In this document: piece after piece, positions 52,145 through 61,136 of the stretch
Numbering within the stretch: the first letter of the stretch is position 1
Layout of the letters: every line of letters starts with the position of its first letter
Assembly (NCBI GenBank): GCA_016192525.1
Contig: JACPTZ010000091.1
Location: 62,001 to 126,000, forward strand
Source of the DNA: Planctomycetota bacterium
GTDB taxonomy: Bacteria; Planctomycetota; MHYJ01; JACPTZ01
Length of the DNA stretch: 64,000 nucleotides
Reading direction: 5' to 3'
Translations under genes and position numbers: made by a program
The notes under the pieces: generated by a model
Databases searched by the model: none
The model's input: the letters and a program-made list of their open reading frames with translations, nothing else
What the model was told of the DNA's origin: nothing

Positions 52145-53028
52145 TGAAACAGTCCCGCCCTCCGAAGCGAATTCAGGATCAGCTGGTCGAACGGCACCGC
52201 CGTGGTGGCGCTCAGATACGCGAACCCGCTCTTCACGCAGAAGTCGCGCAAACCGCCCGTGAAGGCCCCCAGATTCCGCTGATAAATCTTGAGCAGCGCG
52301 GGAGAGACGGAGACTTCGGCGATGTCGGAATCCTCCACATCCAGGAGCTTCAGGTCACCCGCGAGCGGCGGCTCCACTTCCTCCGGGGCGAAGAGCTGCA
52401 GCACGAAGACGTCCATCTGATGCTGGAGAAAGTAGCGGAGCGCCGTCTGGTAGCCGCCCTTGTCCAGGAAGTCGGAGAGGATCACCACCACCCCCTTCGT
52501 GCGGTGCTTGAGGGCGAAGTGCTTGCAGGCGGGGGCGAGGTCGGTGCCGCCGGCCGGCTCGAGACGGCCGAGAAAGTCGAACATCCGCCAGACCTGGCGC
52601 TTACCCCGAGTGGGGCCGAACTGGAGGGGGTTCGGCCCGAGGGTGGAGATCGTGACGCGGTCCAGGTTCGCGAGGCTGATATAGGCGATCGCCGCCGCCA
52701 CCCGGGCGGCGTACCCGAGTTTCGTCGGGGAACCGAATCCCATCGACTCGCTCGGGTCGATCAGGATGTAGACGAAGAGGTCCTCCTCCTCGAGGAACTG
52801 CTTGAGGAAGAGCCGGTCGAGACGGCCGTACACGTTCCAGTCGAGGAAGCGCGGATCGTCCCCCTGGGAGTAGTCGCGGTAGTCGGCGAACTCGACGGAC
52901 ATCCCCTTCTTCTTCGACCGCCGCTCCCCCTTGAGCCGTCCGCGGAAGATCTTCCGCGACACCGTCGAGAGCTGCTCCAGGCGGGTCATGAATTCGGGGT
53001 CGAGGAGCGCTGGGGCGTTCGTCGCCAT
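52141..53028 (-). CDS. DUF58 domain protein
   Basis: 295 residues from ATG 53028 (a TTG at 53040 is possible). Conserved DUF58 motifs: SRKIFRGRLKGERRSKKKGMSVEFADYRDYSQGDDPRFLDWNVYGRLDRLFLKQFLEEEDL, DPSESMGFGSPTKLGYA and VVILSDFLDKGG. It is a VWA-like protein typically encoded directly between a MoxR ATPase and BatA-like proteins, as here. Overlaps the BatA-like start by 4 bases. Confidence 0.92.
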   Translation of the reverse strand: MATNAPALLDPEFMTRLEQLSTVSRKIFRGRLKGERRSKKKGMSVEFADYRDYSQGDDPRFLDWNVYGRLDRLFLKQFLEEEDLFVYILIDPSESMGFGSPTKLGYAARVAAAIAYISLANLDRVTISTLGPNPLQFGPTRGKRQVWRMFDFLGRLEPAGGTDLAPACKHFALKHRTKGVVVILSDFLDKGGYQTALRYFLQHQMDVFVLQLFAPEEVEPPLAGDLKLLDVEDSDIAEVSVSPALLKIYQRNLGAFTGGLRDFCVKSGFAYLSATTAVPFDQLILNSLRRAGLFQ

Positions 53029-53040
53029 CGGGACCGCCAA

Positions 53041-53721
53041 AGACGCGAAGGGTCTACCGCGAATTGCGCGAATGGCGCGAATTCAAACGGAACAAAGGAG
53101 CAACAACAGAAACTACAGAAACAGCAACAACAGAAACCACAGAAGAAACAACAACAGAAGCTACAGAAGAAACAGCAACAGAAACTACGGAAGAAACAAC
53201 AACAGAAACTACGGAAGAAACAACGACGACACACAGACTGCTGAGACTGCTGAGTTCACCGAGAAGAAAGGGCAAACAACAGAAGAAACAGAAACCACGG
53301 CACAGTGACGTCCACTGAGAACCCTGGATCGGCCGGGGGCCACACCGAGTCGGAGGGTCAAGCATCCCGCCCCCGCCGAGTCCGCCCAAAGCGACCATCT
53401 CCGGCAGGCGCACGGGTTCCGAACCGCACGGCGGCACGGATTGGAGGGCGGAATCCCGAAGGCGACACAAATCCGCCTCCCAGCCCCGCCGTGGAAACCT
53501 TGCCGCAAAAGCCGCCGAATCCAAAGCCCTCAACAACTCCTCTGCCGCCGTTTCAGCGTCCTCAGTGTCTTCAGTGGTTTCCACACCTCTGCTTCTGCTG
53601 TTTCCGTCTTTTCCGTGGTTTCGGTTGTTTCCGTTGTTTCGGTTCCTTCCGCTTTTTCCGTTGTCTCCGTTGTCTCCGTTGTTTCCGTTTGAATTCGCGT
53701 AATTCGCGTAATTCGCGGTCC
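53041..53721. repeat. Simple-repeat-rich intergenic region
   Basis: 53095-53230 is built of ACAGAAACTACAGAAGAAAC-type units. 53560-53690 holds the reverse-oriented TCCGTTGTTTCCGTTG-type units. Flanks carry GCGAATTGCGCGAATGGCGC at 53060 and AATTCGCGTAATTCGCG near 53694. The middle (53300-53560) shows no gene. Confidence 0.75.
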
Positions 53722-54729
53722 TCACTTCGCGGTCACAGCCTCGGCGCTGGTGGGCACCTCCTTGAGGACGGCGTCGATGACCGAGTCGGTCGAGATCCCC
53801 TCCGCCTCGCCCTCAAAGTTCAGGATAAGGCGGTGACGCAGGGAAGGCTTCGCGCACGACTTGACGTCCGCGAAACTCACGTTGTACCGGCCGTCGAGCA
53901 GGGCCTTCACCTTTGCGGCCAGGATGAGCGACTGCGCCCCGCGCGGGCTGGAACCGTACCGGACATACTTGTTGGTGATGTCGATGGCGAAGGGGCTCTT
54001 CGGGTGGGTGGCAAGAATGATCCGGGCCACGTAGTCCTTGAGGTGCGGCGCGGCCACCACCTCGCGGACGAGCTGCTTCCACTCCTGGATCCGCGCGGCG
54101 GTCATCACTTTCTGCGTCTTCGGCGCCCCGGCGTCCGTGGTCCGGCCGAGGATCGTCTTCAGGTCCTCAAGACTCGAGAACTCCACCATGAGCTTGTAGA
54201 AGAACCGGTCGAGCTGCGCCTCGGGCAGCGGATAGGTCCCCTCCATCTCCAGCGGGTTCTGCGTGGCGAGGACCAGGAACGGCTCCTCCAGCGTGTAGAT
54301 GTTCCCCCCGACCGTGACCGAGTGCTCCTGCATCGCCTCGAGCAGGGCCGACTGCGTCTTGGGCGTGGCGCGGTTCACCTCGTCCGCCAGCACCACCTGC
54401 GAGAACACCGGCCCCTGCTGGAACTTGAACATCCGCCCCCCCCCCGGCGCCTCCACGACCAGGTTTGTGCCGATGATGTCTGCCGGCATGAGGTCGGGCG
54501 TGAACTGGATCCGGTTGAACTTGAGTTCGACCGCCGTGGCGAGCGTCCGCACGAGAAGCGTCTTCCCGAGGCCGGGGACCCCCTCGAGCAGACAGTGCCC
54601 GCCGACGAAGAGACAGGTGATCACCCCGTCCACGATCGGCTGGTGCCCGACGATCACCTTACCGATCTCGTCCCGCAGCGCCTTGAAATCGGTCCGGAAC
54701 GCCTCGACCTTCGCCTGTACGTCCGCCAT
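53722..54729 (-). CDS. MoxR-family AAA+ ATPase
   Basis: 335 residues from ATG 54729 with GGAGGAG upstream. Walker A LLEGVPGLGKTLLVRTLA near residue 45, Walker B VVLADEVNRATPKTQSALLEAM, sensor 1 LVLATQNPLEMEGTYPLPEAQLDRF, sensor 2 region SPRGAQSLILAAKVKAL. MoxR ATPases work with VWA-containing partners in protein maturation or stress response. The DUF58, BatA-like and kinase genes follow on the same strand after a 693-base repeat gap. Confidence 0.95.
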   Translation of the reverse strand: MADVQAKVEAFRTDFKALRDEIGKVIVGHQPIVDGVITCLFVGGHCLLEGVPGLGKTLLVRTLATAVELKFNRIQFTPDLMPADIIGTNLVVEAPGGGRMFKFQQGPVFSQVVLADEVNRATPKTQSALLEAMQEHSVTVGGNIYTLEEPFLVLATQNPLEMEGTYPLPEAQLDRFFYKLMVEFSSLEDLKTILGRTTDAGAPKTQKVMTAARIQEWKQLVREVVAAPHLKDYVARIILATHPKSPFAIDITNKYVRYGSSPRGAQSLILAAKVKALLDGRYNVSFADVKSCAKPSLRHRLILNFEGEAEGISTDSVIDAVLKEVPTSAEAVTAK

Positions 54730-54764
54730 GGAACTCCTCCTTGGCCGCAGAGTTGGAACCACGA

Positions 54765-54985
54765 ATGGCACGAATTCAAACGGAGACAACGGAGACGAAC
54801 CGCGAATGGCGCCAATTACGCGAATTCAAACGGAAACAACGAAAAAAGAATCTGAGGGGAACAACAGCAGAAACAACAGAAACAACAGAAACAACAGGAA
54901 CAACAGAAACAACAGGAACAACAGAAACAACAGAAACGACAAGAACGACAGAAACGACAGAAACAACAGAAACAGAGGGTGCATG
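54765..54985. repeat. ACAACAGAAACAACAGAAAC repeat array
   Basis: Nearly uninterrupted 9- to 10-base units (AACAACAGA, AACGACAGA) at about 54862-54975, preceded by GAATGGCACGAATTCAAACG and GCGAATGGCGCCAATTACGC. The same composition occurs at 53.1 kb. Confidence 0.8.
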
Positions 54986-55026
54986 CGAAGCGCCTGGACA
55001 CAAGGAGAAACGGCGGGCACCATCGC

Positions 55027-55527
55027 CTACGGTATGGCCAACCAACCTCTTTTCATGACTCTGACGTTGCTTCCGGTCGATTCCCGAACTTCAACCAGTA
55101 CTCCGCACCGGAGGAATTCCCAAACCGCCGAGTCGTTGCCCGTCAGTACCGTCGGCGTCACCGTCTGCGCCGTCACGTTCTCTCTTGAATGCTCCGCATA
55201 TCCCATGTCTGCTCCGAAGAAACGCGCGATCAAACCTCGCTGAAGTCCGTCCACTATAGCCTCCGCCAACATTCCGGAAACGCCATCGAGGTAGGCCTTC
55301 CGGATCTTCCGGATCTGTTCACGAGTAACCCCGGACTCCACCATCCGTCGGCGCGAGACCGCGACCACGATCTGTGTTTGAACATTCTCACGAGAGTCTT
55401 CCTCAATCGTGATGTCGACAAGGTCATTCCGGGGTGTAACGTCAGGCCCGCCGATAAAGGTCAGCGAAGCCGCAGCGCCGCAAAGAGCCAGGAAGACGGC
55501 AAACCCCGATCTGCTTTCGTCGCGCAT
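55027..55527 (-). CDS. Exported hypothetical protein
   Basis: 166 residues. Signal-like N-terminus (RSGFAVFLALCGAAASLTFIGG). Predicted soluble domain with RKIRKAYLDGVSGMLAEAIVDGLQRGLIARFFGADMGYAE. No family recognised. It lies between the MoxR gene and the large VWA gene on the same strand; whether it belongs to that system is unknown. Confidence 0.6.
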   Translation of the reverse strand: MRDESRSGFAVFLALCGAAASLTFIGGPDVTPRNDLVDITIEEDSRENVQTQIVVAVSRRRMVESGVTREQIRKIRKAYLDGVSGMLAEAIVDGLQRGLIARFFGADMGYAEHSRENVTAQTVTPTVLTGNDSAVWEFLRCGVLVEVRESTGSNVRVMKRGWLAIP

Positions 55528-55662
55528 TCAATTCCATCCTCGCGGTACGCAACTCGCCCGGGCGTCCTGGGGCAGGCGATCATCCGTTTCCCTTGTTTTT
55601 TCTGTCCCCCAACTCCTTCCGCTTCTGTCTCCTGAATTCGCGCCATTCGCGCCATTCGCGGT

Positions 55663-58608
55663 TCAGACTCCTTTGTCCTTTTTCGCGCGGCGCTTCGCTT
55701 CCAGCAGTCGCGCCGTATAGTCCACGTCGTCCTTCTTGGCGGTGGGCGGCGGGGCCGCGGGAGCGGCCGGCGGCGCCGGTGAGGCCGCGGACGGCGGAGG
55801 CGCGCCCGCGATCGGCGGCGGCGGGGCCTTGTCCAGTTCCTCCGGCGTCGCGTTGAAAACCCGCCGTCCCTCCATCTCCTCCCGCACCGCCTTCTTGCGC
55901 GACAGCAGGGCCGAGAGCCGCGCGTCCACCTTCTCCACCAGCGCCGGCTTCGGCAGCACGGGCAGTCTCTCCCGCACCTTCTCCCACGCAGCCATCATGT
56001 CCTTCTTCTCGATGATGACCCGCCGCACCGCAATGTCCAGCGGGAAGAGACAGGCTGCGAACACCAGCAGCCACGGCCAGAGCGGCTGGGATCGCTGGAA
56101 CGCCTTCTGATCGTGCCGGAACAGCGAGCTCTGCTCCTGCCGCAGGCGGTCGGGCCTGAATACCTTCCCCCGCGTGATCTCGGCGATCTGCTCCAGCGTC
56201 CCCATGTTCGTGGTCTGGTCCTTGTACTCCGGTGAGTACGGGATCGCCACCCCGCTCGCGTGATACCCGCTCCCCTCCGGCCCCTGATAGCCGACGTTGA
56301 CGAGATACGACCCGACCTTCGACGCATCGAACTGCGCCTCGTACCGCCCGGGCGCCACCTGCTGGAACTGGAGGTCCTCCCCCTCCAGCTTCGGCCCGAC
56401 GGCCACCCCCTTGAGCGTGAGGAAATTCACGAACCGGCCCTCGGGGTCGATCGCGTCGAGCACCACTTTTCCGGTGCTGCCCTGCACGGTGGTGGTGACG
56501 CGGTACTGCCCCGGCGGCGCCGTGCGGATCGTCCACCGCACCACCTGTCCCCAGAACTTCGCGTAGGCGTCCCACGAGACCCAGTTCGCGGCCCAGCGGT
56601 TCTTCGCGTCGCTCGTGAAGGCCACCGACTTCCCCAGTCCGTACTGCCATTGCGCGAGGACCGGGTCCTGGTGATGCGAGATGATGGAGACCTCCGCGGG
56701 CGCCGGCTTGGCGGTGGTGGCCACATACCCCTTGAGCGACGGAAACGACCCGGAAGGAATCCCGCGGAGAAGTTCGCTGCTCGAGACCATCTTCGGCTTG
56801 AACTCCTCCTCGAAGAGCAGTCCCTTCCGCACGAGCGCCGCCTCCTTGACGAAGATCTGCGGCAGGTGGTTCGGGTCGTCGCAGAAGTAGGCGGAGCCTC
56901 CGCCCTCGTCCGCGAGCTTCTTCATCGCCTGGTAGCAGGGCCCGGCGCGGCCACCGTGCGCGTCGATGAGCACCGTGCTGAGCGTCACCTTCCCCGCCCG
57001 CAGGTTCGCCATGACGTTTCCGGTGGGCGGGCTCGGGTCGCCGTCGGTGATGATGATGATGTGCTTGAGCGCGGCATTGACCTTCTTCAGCCCCTTCTCC
57101 GCCATGTCCAGGATCGTATGAAACGACGGCATGTCGCCCGGCGAGAGCCCGGCGATCGCCTGGAGGAGCCCGCTCTTCGTCCCGACGAGCTGCATCGGGA
57201 TCGCCCATTCCTCCCCCCATCGGCCGCCCGTCCCGCCGTAGTCCAGCACGCCGGCGTAGTCCTGCGACGACAGCCGCTCCACCGCCGCCTGCGTGATCTT
57301 CTTCGCCCAGTAATTGCCGCGACCGTCGCTCAGTTCGCAGGTGTGGAGCACCACCGCGAGCGCCCCGTTCGGCATCACCTCCCGCTGCTTCAGGTCCATC
57401 GTCACCGGAAGCGCCCGCTCCACCGGCGTCCCGAGGTAGCCGCCCGCGCCGAAGGAATCGTCCCCGCCCACCATCACCAGCCCGATCCCGAGGTCGTGCA
57501 CGTTGCTCTCGAGCATCTGCAGTTGCGCCGGGCTGAACGACCCGGCGTTCACGTTCACGAGGACGAGTCCGTCGTAGTTCTGGAACTCCGCGAGCGACTG
57601 TGGGATGTTCGCGAGCGACCGGTACTCGACGTTGGCCCCGCCCTCGGCCACCGCCTCGATCTCCTGCTTGAGGGCGGGGACGAGGAACTGCGCGTCGGCG
57701 TCGCTCCCCGCCAGGACGAGGACCCGCGGTTTCCCCTGCACGTACGAGAATCCGCTGGCCCGGTTGTTCTCCGGGACCTTGTCCGTGCCGGTCTCGATCA
57801 CCGCCTGATACTCGTACATCCCCTGGTCCACCACCTTCTGCGGGAAGAGGAAGGCGTTCTTCCCCTTCACGAGGTGGACCGGCTCGCGCCCGACGAGCTG
57901 GCCGTTCCGGAAGAGGGTGATGGTGGCCTCGGTCTCCTCTTCGGAGCGGACGATCACCTTGGCGTCGAACGACTCGTTCTTCTTCACCTCGCTCGGGCAG
58001 ACGACGGCCTCGCAGAGGATGTCGCGCTTCTGGTCGAGGGGGACCGGATAGACGTCGATGCGGACCCCGGCGGCCTTGGCGGCGCGGGCCTCGGCGATGG
58101 CGTCGCCGCGCGAGGCGTTGCCGTCGCTGATGAGGAGGACGCGGCGCTGGACCCCCTCCGGAAAGGCGGCGAGGGCGAGTCGGAGGGCGGAGGAGATGTC
58201 GGTGTGGTCCCTCGGAACGATGGAGGCGATCTGCCCCACCTCGAACGGGCGCGTGGGGGCGGTCTCCATGGAGGCCTCGCCGCCGAAGACGATGAGGGAG
58301 GCTTTGTCGTGCTCGGTCATCCGCTTCGCCGCCTCCGTGAGGAACTCGCGCGCCTCCTTCGCCCGGGCCTCGGGGATGCTCTTCGAGACGTCGAGGCAGG
58401 CGATCAGGACCAGCTCGTCCGACGAGCGGACCCACTGCGTCTCGGCAATCGCCCCCGCGAGGGCGAGGAGGATGAGGGTGCGGAGCGTGGTGGCGATCCC
58501 GCTCCGCCAGCGGTCGAGGCCCGAGCGCGACCGGCTCGCGAGCCACCAGGCCAGCGGGATGACCGCAAGGAGCGCCAAGGCGACTGGGGTGACGAATGAG
58601 AAGGGCAT
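55663..58608 (-). CDS. Large VWA / GATase1-like membrane protein
   Basis: 981 residues. Two N-terminal TM segments (VALALLAVIPLAWWLA; TLRTLILLALAGAIAETQW) and a VWA domain (IACLDVSKSIPEARAKEAREFL, SSALRLALAAFPEGVQRRVLLISDGNASRGD). Then an extracytoplasmic beta region, a glutamine-amidotransferase-like fold (PRVLVLAGSDADAQFLVPAL, YDGLVLVNVNAG, VMVGGDDSFGAGGYLGTPVE), a second VWA-like segment (HIIIITDGDPSPPTGNVMANL), a C-terminal TM (PWLLVFAACLFPLDIAVRRVII), a coiled coil and a Pro/Ala tail. This architecture is typical of proteins encoded beside MoxR/DUF58/BatA genes. Likely membrane-bound partner of the ATPase. Confidence 0.85.
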   Translation of the reverse strand: MPFSFVTPVALALLAVIPLAWWLASRSRSGLDRWRSGIATTLRTLILLALAGAIAETQWVRSSDELVLIACLDVSKSIPEARAKEAREFLTEAAKRMTEHDKASLIVFGGEASMETAPTRPFEVGQIASIVPRDHTDISSALRLALAAFPEGVQRRVLLISDGNASRGDAIAEARAAKAAGVRIDVYPVPLDQKRDILCEAVVCPSEVKKNESFDAKVIVRSEEETEATITLFRNGQLVGREPVHLVKGKNAFLFPQKVVDQGMYEYQAVIETGTDKVPENNRASGFSYVQGKPRVLVLAGSDADAQFLVPALKQEIEAVAEGGANVEYRSLANIPQSLAEFQNYDGLVLVNVNAGSFSPAQLQMLESNVHDLGIGLVMVGGDDSFGAGGYLGTPVERALPVTMDLKQREVMPNGALAVVLHTCELSDGRGNYWAKKITQAAVERLSSQDYAGVLDYGGTGGRWGEEWAIPMQLVGTKSGLLQAIAGLSPGDMPSFHTILDMAEKGLKKVNAALKHIIIITDGDPSPPTGNVMANLRAGKVTLSTVLIDAHGGRAGPCYQAMKKLADEGGGSAYFCDDPNHLPQIFVKEAALVRKGLLFEEEFKPKMVSSSELLRGIPSGSFPSLKGYVATTAKPAPAEVSIISHHQDPVLAQWQYGLGKSVAFTSDAKNRWAANWVSWDAYAKFWGQVVRWTIRTAPPGQYRVTTTVQGSTGKVVLDAIDPEGRFVNFLTLKGVAVGPKLEGEDLQFQQVAPGRYEAQFDASKVGSYLVNVGYQGPEGSGYHASGVAIPYSPEYKDQTTNMGTLEQIAEITRGKVFRPDRLRQEQSSLFRHDQKAFQRSQPLWPWLLVFAACLFPLDIAVRRVIIEKKDMMAAWEKVRERLPVLPKPALVEKVDARLSALLSRKKAVREEMEGRRVFNATPEELDKAPPPPIAGAPPPSAASPAPPAAPAAPPPTAKKDDVDYTARLLEAKRRAKKDKGV

Positions 58609-58627
58609 CGGTCAGGGGCTCAACGGA

Positions 58628-58690
58628 AGATGGACGAGGGACGACGGACGACGGACGAGGAACGACGGACGAAAAGCGAAGGACGAAAAA
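58628..58690. repeat. GACGGACGACGGACG tandem repeat
   Basis: Units of GGACGACGGAC and variants at 58629-58690, just upstream of the large VWA gene start on the minus strand. Confidence 0.7.
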
Positions 58691-58736
58691 AGAGAGAGGT
58701 TCAAAATCGCGCATGCCGAAGAGACGCTTTCGCGTT

Positions 58737-59675
58737 TCACTTCGGGCTCTCCTGAGGTGGGTCGGCCATCTCCGGATCGTCCTTGTGGGTGGCCCACCAC
58801 GCTAGTGCGTTGCAAACAGTGTCTTCAAAAAAAGTGTCCTTCAGACCGTGTGCACCCTTGTACTTCTCGTCGGTCTGATCCGGGGCGAACTCGCGGGGAG
58901 GCTTCAACAGGAATCCCAGAAAGCGCGCCACGAAGTAGCCACCGCTCGGAGGGCGATGGGAAGCTTCAACCAGAATGGCGAATCCCGCGCGCAGGACGGC
59001 CCGGCGGTTCGGATCGGTGAGAGTGTACAGGCGGTTTCCGAAGTTGAAGAGCCAGGGAAAGTACTGCTCGCGATTCAGTCCGGCTTTGTGTGCTCGGATG
59101 ACCTCAAGGGCAAGCGGCACGTTGGCGTTCAGATCAAGGTGCATGAGGAGGGCGTGTGCGGCGCAAAACCGGACGTGCGGAGACCTTGCCGGATCTGCGG
59201 CCAATCCATGAACAGCGTCCTCGGCCTCCGGAATCCACTGGTGGTAGTCGATATTGACGAGGAGTGAGACGATCTTCTCTTCATCGGTTTCCTTGTCCAG
59301 GAGCGAAATCAGAAAGCGGGCCTTGGCGGGATCGTTCTCAGGTTTCATGAGAGCAGACCAGACGTGGCCCACCATGAATTCGGTCTTTGCCGCGGGGCAG
59401 GCATGCTCGTCATGCCAAGGGATCTCTCCCCAAGGATTGTACGCGATCGGAAAGTCCTTGTCCTTCTCCGCGCGCAGGCGGGCCAGAACGCGGTACAGGA
59501 GGGGAATGACCACTTCAAACGGCTCCTTGAGGGTTTTCTCGACGAGTGCATCTCGCTCTTCATTCGTCATGTCATCGCGCGCCCACTGCTTCGCCAACTC
59601 CTCGTCGCCGCGGGCGTGGCCGTTCCCTGCAAGAAGTGGAAACAGAGGGAGGAGACAATGTATGGCGCGTTTCAT
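58737..59675 (-). CDS. Exported hypothetical protein (helical repeats)
   Basis: 312 residues from ATG 59675 (GAAGGAG upstream). Signal peptide (AIHCLLPLFPLLAGNGHA). Mostly helical with HEAT-like regularity: DPAKARFLISLLDKETDEEKIVSLLVNI, PEAEDAVHGLAADPARSPHVRFCAAHALLMHLDL. The C-terminus is CNALAWWATHKDDPEMADPP. No named family recognised. Confidence 0.65.
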   Translation of the reverse strand: MKRAIHCLLPLFPLLAGNGHARGDEELAKQWARDDMTNEERDALVEKTLKEPFEVVIPLLYRVLARLRAEKDKDFPIAYNPWGEIPWHDEHACPAAKTEFMVGHVWSALMKPENDPAKARFLISLLDKETDEEKIVSLLVNIDYHQWIPEAEDAVHGLAADPARSPHVRFCAAHALLMHLDLNANVPLALEVIRAHKAGLNREQYFPWLFNFGNRLYTLTDPNRRAVLRAGFAILVEASHRPPSGGYFVARFLGFLLKPPREFAPDQTDEKYKGAHGLKDTFFEDTVCNALAWWATHKDDPEMADPPQESPK

Positions 59676-59697
59676 GTGAAGATGTGCTCCTTCGCTG

Positions 59698-60663
59698 TCA
59701 TTTCCATCTGAACTTCTGAATCCGGTGATTGTCGGTGTCCGCCACATAGCACGCGCCCGTGGCATCATGAACCGTGTGCCACGGGGTGTGAAGCGAGCCC
59801 GGATCGCGACCGGTGCGGCCCCACGAGAGGCCGGCGCGGCCGCGGCCCTCTACATCGACCTCGCGCACGCGACCGTTCCCGTATTCGGTCACGATCAGCC
59901 GGCCCTGGTGCCAGTCGAGCCCGTACGGGTAGCTCAGTTCGGACGGACCCTCGCCGGCCCCGCCGAGGATGCGGATGAACTCCCCCTCGCGGGTGAAGAC
60001 CTGAAGACGGTGGTTGGCGGCGTCGGCCACGTAAACGCGGTCGCGATCGTCGTCGACGGCCACGTCCTGGGGGCGGTTGAACTCGCCGGGGGCGTCGCCG
60101 AACTTCCCCCACTGGCGCAGGAACTTCCCCTCGGACGTGAAGACCTGCACGCGGTCGTTTCCGCCGTACTCGGTCACGTAGATGGCGCCGTCCTTCCCCA
60201 CGGCCAGGCCGACCGGGAAGATGAACTCCCCGGGCCCTTCGCCGCGGGCCCCGAACATATTGAGGAGTTTCCCCTCGGTCGAATAGCGGAGGATGCGGTA
60301 GTAGTGCGTGTCGGTGACGAGGATGTTCCCGTCGCGATCGGTGGCCAGGTCCTCGGGGTTGCCGATCTGATTCGAGGGCAGGGTCCAGGTGAGAAGGTGC
60401 CTTCCGTCGGGCGTGAACTTCTGGACCCGGCAGGAGAGATCCACGACGTAGACGTTCCCCTGCCGATCGACCGCGAGGCCGCGAGGCGACTGGAAGCGGC
60501 CCGAGATCGCCCCGCGTCCGCCCCACCACGTGACAAGGCCGTCCGGCCTGCCGGCCGCGGGCTCGACCGCGGCGGCGCCCTCCGGACCGCAGCCGGGAAG
60601 GGAGAGCAGGGCCAGGAACAACACGCCGAAGGCGGCCAGGAGTCGCCGTGCCCAGCCATGCAA
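59698..60663 (-). CDS. NHL-repeat propeller lipoprotein
   Basis: 321 residues from TTG 60663, preceded by GGAGGG at good distance. Lipoprotein signal (FGVLFLALLSLPGCG). Six NHL-type blades: FQSPRGLAVDRQGNVYVVDL, GNPEDLATDRDGNILVTDTHYYRI, FIFPVGLAVGKDGAIYVTEYGGNDRVQVF, NRPQDVAVDDDRDRVYVADAANHRLQVF, SYPYGLDWHQGRLIVTEYGNGRV and LHTPWHTVHDATGACYVADTDNHRIQKF. A six-bladed extracytoplasmic propeller probably binds protein or ligand. Partner unknown. Confidence 0.88.
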   Translation of the reverse strand: MHGWARRLLAAFGVLFLALLSLPGCGPEGAAAVEPAAGRPDGLVTWWGGRGAISGRFQSPRGLAVDRQGNVYVVDLSCRVQKFTPDGRHLLTWTLPSNQIGNPEDLATDRDGNILVTDTHYYRILRYSTEGKLLNMFGARGEGPGEFIFPVGLAVGKDGAIYVTEYGGNDRVQVFTSEGKFLRQWGKFGDAPGEFNRPQDVAVDDDRDRVYVADAANHRLQVFTREGEFIRILGGAGEGPSELSYPYGLDWHQGRLIVTEYGNGRVREVDVEGRGRAGLSWGRTGRDPGSLHTPWHTVHDATGACYVADTDNHRIQKFRWK

Positions 60664-61136
60664 CGAGTGGTGTCCCTCCGAATGCTCGGGATTTCGTGAG
60701 GTTTGAGGATACGGGTTCGTGGTGACTCCTCCCATCTCCCGCCACCGGGCGGGACCCGACCTCGTGAGACTCGCAAGATCAAGCGGGGTGGGGGTGGCAC
60801 GGGCGGCTTGTCCGCCCGTGCCTGCGCCGCGCCTGGCACGGGCAGCAAGCTGCCCGTGCCACCGCGGACCCCACATTTTCCAACTTGTCGGTGCGGAATC
60901 CCGGAGCGGGCGCGGATCCCGGATGAAACCGTAGGGGCGGGTGCCGACCGGTGGTCGGGGGCTGGATGGCCCGTTCCCGGCGAGGACCTCGGCATGCTTC
61001 CCCTCTTCTCCTGGAGCGACGAGGGCGGGACCCGCCCGCACGTCGCACTCGGGACCCGCCCGGTGGACGCTCGCACGTCCCGCCCGGCAGGGACGGCCGA
61101 GTCCTGTCCTGCGATCTTCGCCCCGCGCCGCGCACC
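60664..61136. other. Repeat-rich intergenic region
   Basis: No gene. Holds a REP-like palindrome (60793-60863) and the text ACCGTAGGGGCGGGTGCCGA near 60930, a relative of repeats at 61445, 40820 and 16290. Confidence 0.6.
60793..60863. repeat. Bipartite REP-like palindrome
   Basis: GGTGGCACGGGCGGCTTG with TCCGCCCGTGCC at 60793-60822 faces GGCACGGGCAGCAAGCTGCC with CGTGCCACC at 60835-60863. Two strong hairpins in mirror order. Confidence 0.85.

Noticed and set aside
54862-54975. CRISPR array
   Set aside because: Units are 9-10 bases and contiguous without unique spacers; no cas genes.
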